Program-made: the position numbers and the translations under genes
The notes under the pieces: model-generated
What the model was told of the DNA's origin: nothing
Seen by the model: the letters and a program-made list of their open reading frames with translations, nothing else
The model's database searches: none
Source of the DNA: an uncultured Lachnospiraceae bacterium
Lineage (GTDB): Bacteria; Bacillota; Clostridia; Lachnospirales; Lachnospiraceae
NCBI GenBank assembly: GCA_948794795.1
Contig: CAQGLR010000035.1
Coordinates: forward strand, 1-39,995
Direction of reading: 5' to 3'
Length of the DNA: 39,995 bases
In this document: positions 9,331 to 17,630 of the stretch, piece after piece
Position numbering within the stretch: the stretch's first letter is position 1
Layout of the letters: the number at the start of each line of letters is the position of its first letter

Positions 9331-9986
9331 TAAATACCCTCCTCATCTTCATCACTATCTAAATCTTGTATACCCTCTTCTGCTTTGCTGTTTTTAATAT
9401 ACTCTCCAGAAACCGTCTGGAACTGTTTAATATCCCACCCAAACTGTAATGATGGGTACAATGTAATAATTGCATCTTCTGACTTATCATCGGAATTATA
9501 ATCAACCAGGTCATATTTTTTAAATATCTTCATAGCAGCAGACAGCTTATTGCTATCTATATCTACTTCATACGCTTTGATTTTATCTATTAAATCCCCT
9601 CTTAATACAATATTTTCATCATTGTAACCTAAATTCTCCAGATATACTTCCCATAGTACAAGTAACAGATGGTATTGTTCTGTTGTAAATGTAACAACAT
9701 TTGCCCTTTTTAAACCTACAGCTTCTTCATCAGCTTCATAAGGTTTAAGCATTGCAATTCCAGCATTAGTATCTACCAGTACATCAAAACCAATCATACG
9801 CAAATAATCTGATATATCCTGCCTGTTTGTTTCTCTTGATATAAATTTATATAATTTCATATCTTTACTTTTAACAATAAATGTTGAATCAAGCAGTTTA
9901 CGGACGCACCGTTTAAATAATATATTGTTTTCTTCTTTTATAGAAATATCTAATTTAATATCACCCATTTTAATCACCCATGCCAT
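9330..9986 (-). CDS. jetB: JetB-like condensin subunit (DUF6063-type kleisin partner)
   Basis: A 218-residue acidic protein matching, by size, position and gene order, the small winged-helix (KITE/MksE-like) subunit that bridges the kleisin and the SMC motor. It has repeated helix-turn-helix-like segments (about 15-75 and 90-155) and an acidic tail rich in D and E. It starts 10 nt after the jetA stop and overlaps jetC by one base. The ATG at 9986 has no good ribosome binding site. The in-frame ATG at 9968 follows GGGTGA and is a reasonable alternative, giving 212 residues. The DUF assignment is from memory of the family and was not searched. Confidence 0.75.
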   Translation of the reverse strand: MAWVIKMGDIKLDISIKEENNILFKRCVRKLLDSTFIVKSKDMKLYKFISRETNRQDISDYLRMIGFDVLVDTNAGIAMLKPYEADEEAVGLKRANVVTFTTEQYHLLLVLWEVYLENLGYNDENIVLRGDLIDKIKAYEVDIDSNKLSAAMKIFKKYDLVDYNSDDKSEDAIITLYPSLQFGWDIKQFQTVSGEYIKNSKAEEGIQDLDSDEDEEGI

Positions 9987-9996
9987 TTCTTATAGC

Positions 9997-11445
9997 TTAA
10001 ATATCCTGGCTTGTATAATGCATCTTTTTCTTTTTAATCCTTATATTACTTATCTTTGCAACTTCTGTTTCTATAGTACCATCAAGAAACTCAATTTCAT
10101 ATGGGAAACCATCTGTTCCAGAATATATAATGCCTGCAGCCGCCATCATAACATCCTCCCTGGTTTTAATTATAGTTTCATCTGGTATTACACTTTCCTT
10201 GCCTGCAAATAAATTGTCAAAATAACTTGTAACCTGTTTTATACTGTAATGGTCTGGATGTTCATGCAATAATTCCTTTGCCAGCCTTGCCTTTTCTTCA
10301 TCTGATAAACTGCTTGTAGCAATAGCCCCGCTCTTTGTATTTGGTTTGTGCTTTTTCCTGCGTTCAATAGACTTTCTTCCAATATATTTATAAGACCGGA
10401 GTCCAAAACATCCGGATATTGAATCTATAAACTTTTTCTTCATGGCTGGTTCAAAACCTTTCATTGCCATTAACAAATCATTTAAGTATGTCTGCATATT
10501 AATATTGTTACTTAACACCATGCATATCCTGGTTGAATAAAGATTGTAATAATTATTGGTTTTTTTATCAATATAATCCATCTCTTTAACATAATCACAG
10601 CTAATAAAACTTTGTAATTCTGACAACTGGCTGTCTACCACCTCCCTGGCGGCAGTTTCATCTTTAACATATAAATCCTGGTATTCTTTAACCATATTTT
10701 CATATACTTTTGTATTTGTAATCTGTCTGAGCATCTTTTCAATTTCAGAAATATAACCAGGTATTAGCCCGTCTTTTTTTATAAAAAAATAATCATTAAA
10801 AAAGGATTTCATTATCTCATCTTTAATAATAAACTGCCCTAATTCATTAGTTTCTGTTATCTTTATAACCATCTGCATAATAGACCTGATGCTGTCTTTT
10901 AATACCATAAGTTCATTTTTCAGGTCTGAAATGCTGTCCATGGCAGGAACAAGTATATTAGAATATGGCCGGTATGTCCTTCCATGGTCATTAATAAACG
11001 CTGAATTTAAAATATCATAAACAGAAAAAATATGGTTTGTTAAAGCTGCCCTGTTATCACGGTTAAAAATTCTTTCTATAGCACCAATTATCTTTCTGCA
11101 ATATGGCACAACAGTTGCAATATTGTCACCATTTCTTCCGATTTCACGTTTTGAAATCCAGCCACAACGCCTGAAATATGCCAGAATAGCACTTGCATTT
11201 TCAGTTTCTGGTTTCTTACTGCTGATATTCTCATCTTTATTGCCATAATTATCTTCTTCTTCCACTGCATATGCACAGTTCCGCAGATATAAAACCAAAG
11301 TATCTGCTGCATCAGTTTCATATAAGACCGGAACTGTCTTAGACTTTTCGATAAGTACCAGAATACACTCATAATATATTCTTTTATTTTTACAACAAAG
11401 TGGATTAAAGAAACGTTCATATTCTTCATTGTCAAAAAGTATCAT
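9997..11445 (-). CDS. jetA: JetA-like kleisin subunit (Wadjet JetA / DUF5716 family)
   Basis: A 482-residue protein in the first position of the operon. Its N-terminus (FDNEEYERFFNPLCCKNKRIYYECILVLIE) resembles what I recall of the JetA/DUF5716 family, whose members act as the kleisin closing the SMC ring. The sequence is largely helical with a long coiled region at about 150-290 and a lysine-rich linker (SIERRKKHKPNTKSG) near 360. AAGGAGA precedes the ATG. The operon order JetA-JetB-JetC is canonical for Wadjet, where a JetD gene would come next, and here it does not. Family assignment rests on recognition and synteny, not a search. Confidence 0.8.
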   Translation of the reverse strand: MILFDNEEYERFFNPLCCKNKRIYYECILVLIEKSKTVPVLYETDAADTLVLYLRNCAYAVEEEDNYGNKDENISSKKPETENASAILAYFRRCGWISKREIGRNGDNIATVVPYCRKIIGAIERIFNRDNRAALTNHIFSVYDILNSAFINDHGRTYRPYSNILVPAMDSISDLKNELMVLKDSIRSIMQMVIKITETNELGQFIIKDEIMKSFFNDYFFIKKDGLIPGYISEIEKMLRQITNTKVYENMVKEYQDLYVKDETAAREVVDSQLSELQSFISCDYVKEMDYIDKKTNNYYNLYSTRICMVLSNNINMQTYLNDLLMAMKGFEPAMKKKFIDSISGCFGLRSYKYIGRKSIERRKKHKPNTKSGAIATSSLSDEEKARLAKELLHEHPDHYSIKQVTSYFDNLFAGKESVIPDETIIKTREDVMMAAAGIIYSGTDGFPYEIEFLDGTIETEVAKISNIRIKKKKMHYTSQDI

Positions 11446-11513
11446 TTTAAATCTCCTTAAGCTGCCTGGTTTTATATATTTATTTGTATAGTTACTTATA
11501 TTCTTTTTAAGAA

Positions 11514-11522
11514 ATTATACCA
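11514..11522 (-). promoter_or_regulatory. Extended -10 promoter of the jetABC operon
   Basis: On the minus strand TGGTATAAT lies about 70 bp upstream of the jetA start, an extended -10 element. No good -35 box is visible at the expected distance, which suggests low or activator-dependent expression. Confidence 0.5.
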
Positions 11523-11589
11523 TAGTTCCCATAATTTTGCTATTATCTGCAGATTAGCAGCTTTATTAGCTAAAATATTATAAAATACA

Positions 11590-11619
11590 AAATCCCCTAT
11601 AATAAATTATAGAGGATTT
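11590..11619 (-). terminator. Terminator of the ammonium transporter gene
   Basis: AAATCCCCTATAA and TTATAGAGGATTT form a 13-bp stem with one wobble and a 4-base loop. The minus-strand tail reads ATTTTGTATTTT. It lies 33 bp past the amtB stop. Confidence 0.75.
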
Positions 11620-11651
11620 TTGTATTTATAAATAATGGATTTTTGTATTTA

Positions 11652-13361
11652 TTATTCTTCACTTTCACCTTGTAATGCCGCAAAACCTTCTTCACCTGTA
11701 CGCACTTTAATAACATTTTCAACATCATATACAAATATTTTGCCATCACCAATATTACCTGTATAAAGGACTTTCTTTGCAGTTTCAATTACATCCTGCA
11801 CTGGCACTGCACTAACTACTACTTCAACTTTCATCTTAGGAAGCAGCACTATATCAAGTTCTGCACCACGGTATTTTGTAACCATTCCCTTTTGTGTACC
11901 ACATCCAAGTACCTGTGTCACTGTTATTCCCATTACACCGATTTCATTAAGTGCTTCTTTAAGTTCATCAAACTTACTCTGTTTACAGATAATAGAAATC
12001 CTTGTAAGTTTCTCTGTAATGGTTTCACCTGTTTCTTTAACTACTTTCATTGCAGCTGCCTGTGAAGCTGCTGGAATATTCTGCACTTTAACTGCATTAT
12101 CCAAAGGAACATTTCCTGTAAGTGTTTCAATAGATGTACCCGCAGAATAGAACATATTTCCAGCTGGCATAAAGTCTGCATATGCAGATGGAAGCCCATG
12201 TTCTTTAAGGTCAAGGCCAACCATCTCTTCTTCTGGGGTTACACGCAGTCCCCATATTTTATCTATAGCTTTAAATACAATAGTCATGCATATAACCGTA
12301 TAAATGCCTACTGAAGCAACACCAAGACACTGTATTCCAAGCATATGTACGCCACCGCCATAAAAAAGGCCACTATTTACATCAAAAAGGCCAACTGCAA
12401 CTGTACCCCACAGACCATTAAAACCATGTACTGCAACTGCACCAACAGGGTCATCTATCTTAAGTACACTTTCAATAAACCATACACCAAAACATACTAA
12501 AAGACCATCAACTATACCAATAATAATAGCCCCAAAAGCATCTACATTAGCACATCCTGCTGTAATTCCCACAAGTCCTGCAAGTGAACCATTAAGACAC
12601 ATAGATACATCTGGCTTTCCGTATTTAGCCCATGTAAATACCAATACTGCAAGTGTTGCAAATGCTGGTGCTAATGTTGTGGTTCCAAGTATTCTTGCCA
12701 TTTCTGCCGCATCTGATGCTGCTGCACCATTAAAACCATACCATGCAAACCATAAGATAAAGCATCCTAAAGCACCAATAGGAAGGTTATGTCCAGGAAT
12801 AGCATGTGGCTTTCCAGTCCGTTTACTAAACTTTCCAATACGTGGTCCTAATATTGCTGCACCTATAAGGGCAGAAATACCACCAACCATATGTATAACA
12901 CATGAACCTGCAAAATCAACAAATCCAAGTTTTGCAAGCCAGCCTTGGCTGTTCCATGTCCATCCAGCTTCAACAGGATATACAATAATACTTATAATTG
13001 CTGAATATAAGCAATACATGCTGAATTTGGTCCTCTCTGCCATTGCGCCTGATACGATAGTTGCACAAGTAGCACAGAACACAAGCTGGAAAAAGAAATT
13101 TGACCAGTCAAACCCTTCAAAATCTGTAAACATTCCATATTCAGGCCTTCCAATAAAACCGCCTATATATGAGCTTGAATTCATAATACCATAACCAAAT
13201 AAAATAAATACTGCTGTACCTATACAAAAGTCCATAAGATTTTTCATAATTATATTGCCAGCATTTTTAGCCCTGGTAAAACCTGCTTCTACCATTGCAA
13301 AACCTGCCTGCATAAAAAATACTAAAGCAGCCCCTACTAAATACCATATACTCATATCCAT
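11652..13361 (-). CDS. amtB: Ammonium transporter with fused C-terminal P-II signalling domain
   Basis: An Amt/Rh family channel of 569 residues. The N-terminal part (about 1-390) carries the Amt membrane helices with the family motifs FMQAGFAMVEAG, HMVGGISALIGA and VAVHGFNGLWG, including the paired pore histidines of the family. After a linker of about 50 residues, residues 451-560 form a complete P-II (GlnB/GlnK) domain with the T-loop (GCGTQKGMVTKYRGAELD) and C-terminal signature TGNIGDGKIFVYDV. The T-loop tyrosine equivalent to GlnB Y46 is kept, but the uridylylated Y51 position is Leu, so control by uridylylation is unlikely. Ligand sensing (ATP/ADP/2-oxoglutarate) is expected. AAGGAGGC precedes the ATG. 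The single gene has its own promoter, leader hairpin and terminator. Confidence 0.93.
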   Translation of the reverse strand: MDMSIWYLVGAALVFFMQAGFAMVEAGFTRAKNAGNIIMKNLMDFCIGTAVFILFGYGIMNSSSYIGGFIGRPEYGMFTDFEGFDWSNFFFQLVFCATCATIVSGAMAERTKFSMYCLYSAIISIIVYPVEAGWTWNSQGWLAKLGFVDFAGSCVIHMVGGISALIGAAILGPRIGKFSKRTGKPHAIPGHNLPIGALGCFILWFAWYGFNGAAASDAAEMARILGTTTLAPAFATLAVLVFTWAKYGKPDVSMCLNGSLAGLVGITAGCANVDAFGAIIIGIVDGLLVCFGVWFIESVLKIDDPVGAVAVHGFNGLWGTVAVGLFDVNSGLFYGGGVHMLGIQCLGVASVGIYTVICMTIVFKAIDKIWGLRVTPEEEMVGLDLKEHGLPSAYADFMPAGNMFYSAGTSIETLTGNVPLDNAVKVQNIPAASQAAAMKVVKETGETITEKLTRISIICKQSKFDELKEALNEIGVMGITVTQVLGCGTQKGMVTKYRGAELDIVLLPKMKVEVVVSAVPVQDVIETAKKVLYTGNIGDGKIFVYDVENVIKVRTGEEGFAALQGESEE

Positions 13362-13461
13362 AATAATTGCCTCCTTTTTGCCACATAACCTGGATTATGC
13401 TTACAAATAATATATTGCTTACAGCTGCCGCGTCCGGACGACAATAACATCTGGCAATAAG

Positions 13462-13503
13462 AAAATAAAAAAAGACGCCATGGGTTACTCCATGACGCCT
13501 TTG
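13462..13503 (-). terminator. Leader terminator (attenuator) between the amtB promoter and amtB
   Basis: GGCGTCATGG and CCATGGCGTC pair over 10 bp with wobbles around the hexaloop AGTAAC, followed on the minus strand by seven T and then ATTTT. The hairpin starts within a few bases of the predicted transcription start, and amtB begins about 100 bp later. The only obvious job is to stop or gate transcription into amtB. A 10-bp perfect palindrome CGTCCGGACG (13431-13440) follows it. Confidence 0.75.
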
Positions 13504-13512
13504 TCATAATTC

Positions 13513-13540
13513 ATTATATGCAAATAAAGTTTTGTGTCAA
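13513..13540 (-). promoter_or_regulatory. SigA promoter of amtB
   Basis: TTGACA (13535-13540) and TATAAT (13513-13518) on the minus strand are both consensus, with a 16-bp spacer. The predicted start of transcription is near 13506, directly at the leader hairpin. The rest of the gap 13541-13705 is AT-rich with no feature I can name. Confidence 0.85.
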
Positions 13541-13710
13541 CTGTTTATTTAAAATTTATATCATTTTGTTAAAATTTAATAAAAAAATCTAAACAAAGTT
13601 ATATTTTTTATACACTTTTTAAAATTTATATAACAATTTATTTTACTTAATTCTAACCAGCAATAATTTTAAACAGCTTGTTCCAACTTTTCAAAATAAA
13701 ACTTAAAAAT

Positions 13711-13746
13711 CCCAGGTATCTATATTATGGAATATAAACACCTGGG
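13711..13746 (-). terminator. Terminator of the sugar-binding/chemoreceptor/DUF4230 operon
   Basis: CCCAGGT (13711-13717) pairs with ACCTGGG (13740-13746), with further A/T pairs inside, and the minus-strand tail is ATTTTTAAGTTTTATTTT. It lies 12 bp past the DUF4230 gene stop. Confidence 0.75.
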
Positions 13747-13758
13747 GGCTATATGGTT

Positions 13759-14355
13759 TTAATTAAATACAAGCTCCCTGTCACCTACAGAGCCTGCCAG
13801 AATATTTTTAAGTATAGCGCTGGTCTGTTTGTCTGCCCTTTTTAACAATCCAGAAACATCTGCATGTGCTGACGCATCTTCTTCTGAAATAGAAATTGCA
13901 TCAACAACATCTTCTTTGTCTGTCCAGTTAAATAAAGCATATCTTTCATCATAGAACTCAATACTGCCAGAGTCCACATCTACAGACTGTATCTCTGCTT
14001 CTGGGACATGTACAGTTACTTTATCTTTTGATACCTTAACTGTAATTTTTGAAAAATCTATACCTGCACGTATATTGGCAGTATATCTCATAGAAAACCC
14101 TTTTTTAGTAATTAACGGGATGTCACCTTCTGAATAAATAACAAGACCACTGTATAGCATTTCTGCTGTAGTAAGTTCACTTACATTATTAATTCTTTCA
14201 CTAATATATGCTGCTGTAATTTCAGGCTGCTTGTTTTTATAAAAAAAGCTGGCTGCCTTAAAGCCCGCAAATACTGCTAAAAGGATTATAACCAATATAA
14301 ATATAGTACCAATTTTAAAACTCAGGTGTGTATAAATTCTTTTATCTTCTGACAT
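13759..14355 (-). CDS. DUF4230-domain membrane-anchored protein
   Basis: A 198-residue protein with a short cytoplasmic N-terminus, one membrane helix at about 14-34 (GTIFILVIILLAVFAGFKAA) and an extracytoplasmic DUF4230-like domain. That domain includes YTANIRAGIDFSKITVKV and VTVHVPEAEIQSVDVD, typical of this family of unknown function. AGGAG lies 11 nt before the ATG. It is the last gene of the operon, 29 bp after the chemoreceptor. No catalytic residues are evident. The operon suggests an envelope role near the chemoreceptor, but that is guesswork. Confidence 0.75.
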   Translation of the reverse strand: MSEDKRIYTHLSFKIGTIFILVIILLAVFAGFKAASFFYKNKQPEITAAYISERINNVSELTTAEMLYSGLVIYSEGDIPLITKKGFSMRYTANIRAGIDFSKITVKVSKDKVTVHVPEAEIQSVDVDSGSIEFYDERYALFNWTDKEDVVDAISISEEDASAHADVSGLLKRADKQTSAILKNILAGSVGDRELVFN

Positions 14356-14384
14356 AAAACCATATTCTCCTTTTTATGCTATGG

Positions 14385-16397
14385 TTAATTTAATTTAAAT
14401 TGTGTAACTGCACCAAGCAAATCCTTAGAATTATTACTTAATGTTTCTGCATTGTTATTAAGTTTCTTTACTGCATCCATCTGGTTTACAATAGTAGCAG
14501 ATACCTGCAGCGTAGAAGCAGCAGAGCGCTCAGAAACATCTGAAATACTTTGTATAGCAGAAAGTGTCTGGTCTTTTGTAACAGACATCTGCTCAATCCC
14601 GCTTGTAATATTATCAAGATTCTCAACAAGGTCTTCAACATATTTATTTATAGTATTAAATAAATTAACTGTAGTTATAAGTGCATCCTGTTGTGCACCT
14701 ACAATCTGTTCTGCACGTCTTGCTGTTTCTACTGTAACAACAGTCTGTGAATTTATCCGTGTAATAATATCAGAAATCCTGCTGACTGCCTGCATAGATT
14801 CATCTGCAAGTTTGCGTATTTCATCTGCCACAACAGCAAACCCTTTTCCTGAATCCCCCGCACGTGCTGCTTCGATAGATGCATTTAAGCTTAAAAGGCT
14901 GGTCTGGTCAGATATAGAACTAATTACCTCAACAATATTTTCAATCGTATTAGATTCATCATTTAACTTGCTGATACCTTCAATAACAGCTTTAGTAACT
15001 TCCTGTGTATCTTTCGCACGTTTATTTAACTGGTCAATAATCTCTATTCCCTGGCTGGCGTATGTCTTTGTATTATGGGAAATGCTCTCAATAGCACTGG
15101 TATTTGTGGTCAGGGTATTAATCTTCTCAGAAAGAAGTGCCATCTGTTCCAGACAGTTTTCTGCTTCTATAGCCTGTGAAGATGTGCCAGATTCAATTTC
15201 AGATACAGCATTACAGATTTCATCTGATGAAGAAGCAAGCAGTTCAGAAGCCTTGGTTACATCATCTGATGAAGACTGTACCAGCCCGCTTACCTGGTCT
15301 ACTTTATTAAGCAGTACCTTCATATTAGAAATCATGCTGTTAATACTGCTTCCAAGGATACCAAATTCATCTTTTCTCCTCATTTGTACACTGCCTGTCA
15401 GGTCACCGCCAGCAGCTTTCTCAAGTACAGCAGTTGCATTGCGTATTGCTTTATAAATGCTATATGCAAGAAAGATAGCAATTAAAAATGCTATAATAAT
15501 TGCTATAATTGTAATCCCAATAGTAAGGTTACGTATTTCATATGCCTGTTTTAACATAACCTTTTCAGGTACCAGGCAGCATACATTAAAACCAGTTTCT
15601 GCAATATTTGAAAATGCAAAAAGGTATTTCTGTTTCTGGTATTTTACCATTGAAAGAAGTTCATTTCCAGAGGACGCTTTTTTATAGAAATCCTGTCCAG
15701 AAAAAACACTTTCCTGGCTGTCTGTATTTAATATTTCTGTCCCATCTGGTGCAATATAGCCAATAATGCTGCCATCGTCAAGTTCAAGGTTTTTCAATAC
15801 ATTAGTAACTGCCTTTGCATTAATATCAATTACAACATACCCGTCAAAATTAACAAAAGACTGTACAAAAGAAGCCGCATACTTACTTTTGTCAATGTTT
15901 AACTGGCTGTCAAGCTCCTCATGTGAACTTATCCACAAGCCATCTTCTGTGTTTCCATTAATTGATTCTTTAAAAGTATTATAAAAGCCATTCTTTAATT
16001 CGCCAGCAGAGGAAATACCATCACCATAAGAAGCAAATACAGATATTGCCATTATAAAATCACTGGCACTTGCTGCAGTCTGTATTGTATTATACAATGA
16101 ACTCCACATCATATATTCACGTGGTTTATCATTCTTATATGCACCCCTGTAATAATTATAAAAATCATTATTCTCAATAATTTTCTGTGCTTCTGAACTA
16201 ACCTGTGACATTCCTAATTCCAAGTAAGTTGCAGTAGTATTTATAGTGCCTGCCATACTTTGTTTATGCGAATTTAACATTGCAGAGGAGGAACTGTTAT
16301 AAGAAACTGTGCCAAATGCAATAATTAAAACAATAACAACCATAAAGCCTGCAATAAGCTTAACTGCAATGCTGTTTAATTTATTTAACTGTTTCAT
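14385..16397 (-). CDS. Methyl-accepting chemotaxis protein with Cache-type sensor
   Basis: A 670-residue transmembrane chemoreceptor. Order: membrane segment at about 11-30, an extracytoplasmic double-Cache-like ligand domain (about 35-290), a second membrane segment at about 293-315 (IIAIIIAFLIAIFLAYSIY), a HAMP domain (about 318-370), then the coiled-coil signalling domain with the highly conserved hairpin tip (IARAGDSGKGFAVVA-like, here EAARAGDSGKGFAVVADEIR). There is no CheR-binding pentapeptide at the C-terminus (ends GAVTQFKLN). AGGAGG lies 10 nt before the ATG. It is 16 nt downstream of a sugar-binding lipoprotein gene, suggesting that the binding protein presents a sugar to this receptor. 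It could instead sense its own small ligand. Confidence 0.93.
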   Translation of the reverse strand: MKQLNKLNSIAVKLIAGFMVVIVLIIAFGTVSYNSSSSAMLNSHKQSMAGTINTTATYLELGMSQVSSEAQKIIENNDFYNYYRGAYKNDKPREYMMWSSLYNTIQTAASASDFIMAISVFASYGDGISSAGELKNGFYNTFKESINGNTEDGLWISSHEELDSQLNIDKSKYAASFVQSFVNFDGYVVIDINAKAVTNVLKNLELDDGSIIGYIAPDGTEILNTDSQESVFSGQDFYKKASSGNELLSMVKYQKQKYLFAFSNIAETGFNVCCLVPEKVMLKQAYEIRNLTIGITIIAIIIAFLIAIFLAYSIYKAIRNATAVLEKAAGGDLTGSVQMRRKDEFGILGSSINSMISNMKVLLNKVDQVSGLVQSSSDDVTKASELLASSSDEICNAVSEIESGTSSQAIEAENCLEQMALLSEKINTLTTNTSAIESISHNTKTYASQGIEIIDQLNKRAKDTQEVTKAVIEGISKLNDESNTIENIVEVISSISDQTSLLSLNASIEAARAGDSGKGFAVVADEIRKLADESMQAVSRISDIITRINSQTVVTVETARRAEQIVGAQQDALITTVNLFNTINKYVEDLVENLDNITSGIEQMSVTKDQTLSAIQSISDVSERSAASTLQVSATIVNQMDAVKKLNNNAETLSNNSKDLLGAVTQFKLN

Positions 16398-16413
16398 AAC
16401 ATGCTAACCTCCT

Positions 16414-17427
16414 TTAATATTTTCTGTTTTCTATGTAGTCAGCAGCAGTATCAGCAGGGAAAATTTCTTCCTGTACATAGTTTCTTTTTGATATAGGGTC
16501 TCCGTTCATTACTGTTTGTACAGCATTAGCAAGGAGTTTCCCTGTCAGCGGGTTACATTCCATAACACAGTTAATCTTGCCTTCTATCATTGCCTCAAAT
16601 GCTGCCTTAATACCATCAAAAGAAAGAATTACTATATCCTCTCCTGGCTTAATACCATTTTTTTCCATAACTTCAATTGCACCAAGTGCCATATCGTCAT
16701 TTTCGGCAATAAGGATATCAATATCCAGCTTTTTCTTAAGGACTTTTTTCATATTTTCCACACCGCCATCATAGCTGAAATTACCCGTATCCTTATAAAC
16801 AAACTTATAATTGCCTTCCGCACCAAGTATTTCTTCAACACCCTGTGTACGTCCTGTTTCTGCACTGGCACCAAGATTTCCCTGGAAAAGGGCGACTTTA
16901 TACGTATCTTTCCCAAGATTTAAGGAATCCATATAATCAACCAGCCAGTCGGCGGCTTTATATCCCTCAAGCAAAAAATTAGAACCAATCCAGCAGTTAT
17001 ATAGGGAATCGTCCTCAGTTTCTACCATACGGTCCATTACAATAACAGGAATACCTGCCTCTTTTGCTTCCTTTAATACATCGTCCCATCCTTCTGAAAC
17101 CATAGGTGTAAAACTTATAAGGTCTACCTTTTGTTCAATAAAAGAACGGACAATTTCAACCTGGGTATCAAAGTCATCATTTGCCACTTCATAAATCAGT
17201 TTTATGCCATTTTCTTCTGTACAATTTTGTTGTATGGATTCAACATTTGCAAGGCTCCATGCTGAACCTGTGCCGGACTGTACATAACCTACTGTAACAA
17301 GTCCAGAATTTTCAGAAGTTTCCCGGTTTTCTCCCACCTGTCCGGTACCGTCTTTTCCACATGCTGCTATTGTTATTGTAAACAGCACAAGCAAAAGGCA
17401 GGCGGACAATCTTCTTAATTTTTCCAT
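16414..17427 (-). CDS. YtfQ-like sugar-binding lipoprotein (periplasmic binding protein type 1)
   Basis: A substrate-binding lipoprotein of about 337 residues. The signal sequence MEKLRRLSACLLLVLF ends in the lipobox TIAAC, so it is lipid-anchored outside the membrane. The mature domain has the type-1 binding fold of the RbsB/YtfQ group, with SFTPMVSEGWDDVLKEAKEA, IPVIVMDR, NDDMALGAIEVMEKNGIKPG and ILSFDGIKAAFEAMIEGKINC. It is closest in my reading to galactofuranose/arabinose-type binders. The frame is open to 17520, but that extension lies inside the structured leader. ATG at 17427 has GAGG at 9 nt; ATG at 17436 is a second option. No ABC ATPase or permease is adjacent, unusual for this family, and a chemoreceptor follows at 16 nt. 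Confidence 0.88.
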   Translation of the reverse strand: MEKLRRLSACLLLVLFTITIAACGKDGTGQVGENRETSENSGLVTVGYVQSGTGSAWSLANVESIQQNCTEENGIKLIYEVANDDFDTQVEIVRSFIEQKVDLISFTPMVSEGWDDVLKEAKEAGIPVIVMDRMVETEDDSLYNCWIGSNFLLEGYKAADWLVDYMDSLNLGKDTYKVALFQGNLGASAETGRTQGVEEILGAEGNYKFVYKDTGNFSYDGGVENMKKVLKKKLDIDILIAENDDMALGAIEVMEKNGIKPGEDIVILSFDGIKAAFEAMIEGKINCVMECNPLTGKLLANAVQTVMNGDPISKRNYVQEEIFPADTAADYIENRKY

Positions 17428-17463
17428 ACACTTCATCCTCTCTCCTGTCCAAAATTTGTATAA

Positions 17464-17530
17464 CCATAAATATACCACAGGCATTCCAGTTCTGTGGTGT
17501 GACGGCCACATCTGGTACACAAATTTATGG
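17464..17530 (-). promoter_or_regulatory. Structured 5' leader (possible three-way junction) of the sugar-binding operon
   Basis: An outer stem CCATAAAT/ATTTATGG (17464-17471 with 17523-17530) encloses two inner hairpins. One is CCACAG/CTGTGG (17475-17480 with 17492-17497), the other TGTG/CACA (17498-17501 with 17507-17510). The element lies between the promoter and the start codon. It does not resemble a riboswitch class I know. Confidence 0.5.
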
Positions 17531-17555
17531 AATTAATATAATATATTACATTAGA

Positions 17556-17584
17556 ATTATACTATATTTGTTAAAACTATTCAA
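17556..17584 (-). promoter_or_regulatory. SigA promoter of the sugar-binding/chemoreceptor operon
   Basis: TTGAAT (17579-17584) and TATAAT (17556-17561) on the minus strand, with a 17-bp spacer. Transcription from here makes a leader of about 120 nt containing the element at 17464-17530. Confidence 0.75.
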
Positions 17585-17630
17585 GTTTCTGTATTAAAAA
17601 AAAGAAAATTATGGTTAAAATTAACAAATT

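Noticed and set aside
13474..13499. ANTAR-protein target hairpin in the amtB leader
   Set aside because: The hexaloop starts with A but has A instead of G at position 4, and there is no second hexaloop hairpin upstream.
14452..15456. 334-codon open frame on the plus strand
   Set aside because: It lies antisense to the chemoreceptor coding sequence, is serine-rich in the way such shadows are, and lacks a ribosome binding site.
17428..17520. N-terminal extension of the sugar-binding protein up to an ATG at 17520
   Set aside because: The extension is not signal-peptide-like and lies inside the paired leader; the lipoprotein signal begins at 17427 with a suitable ribosome binding site.
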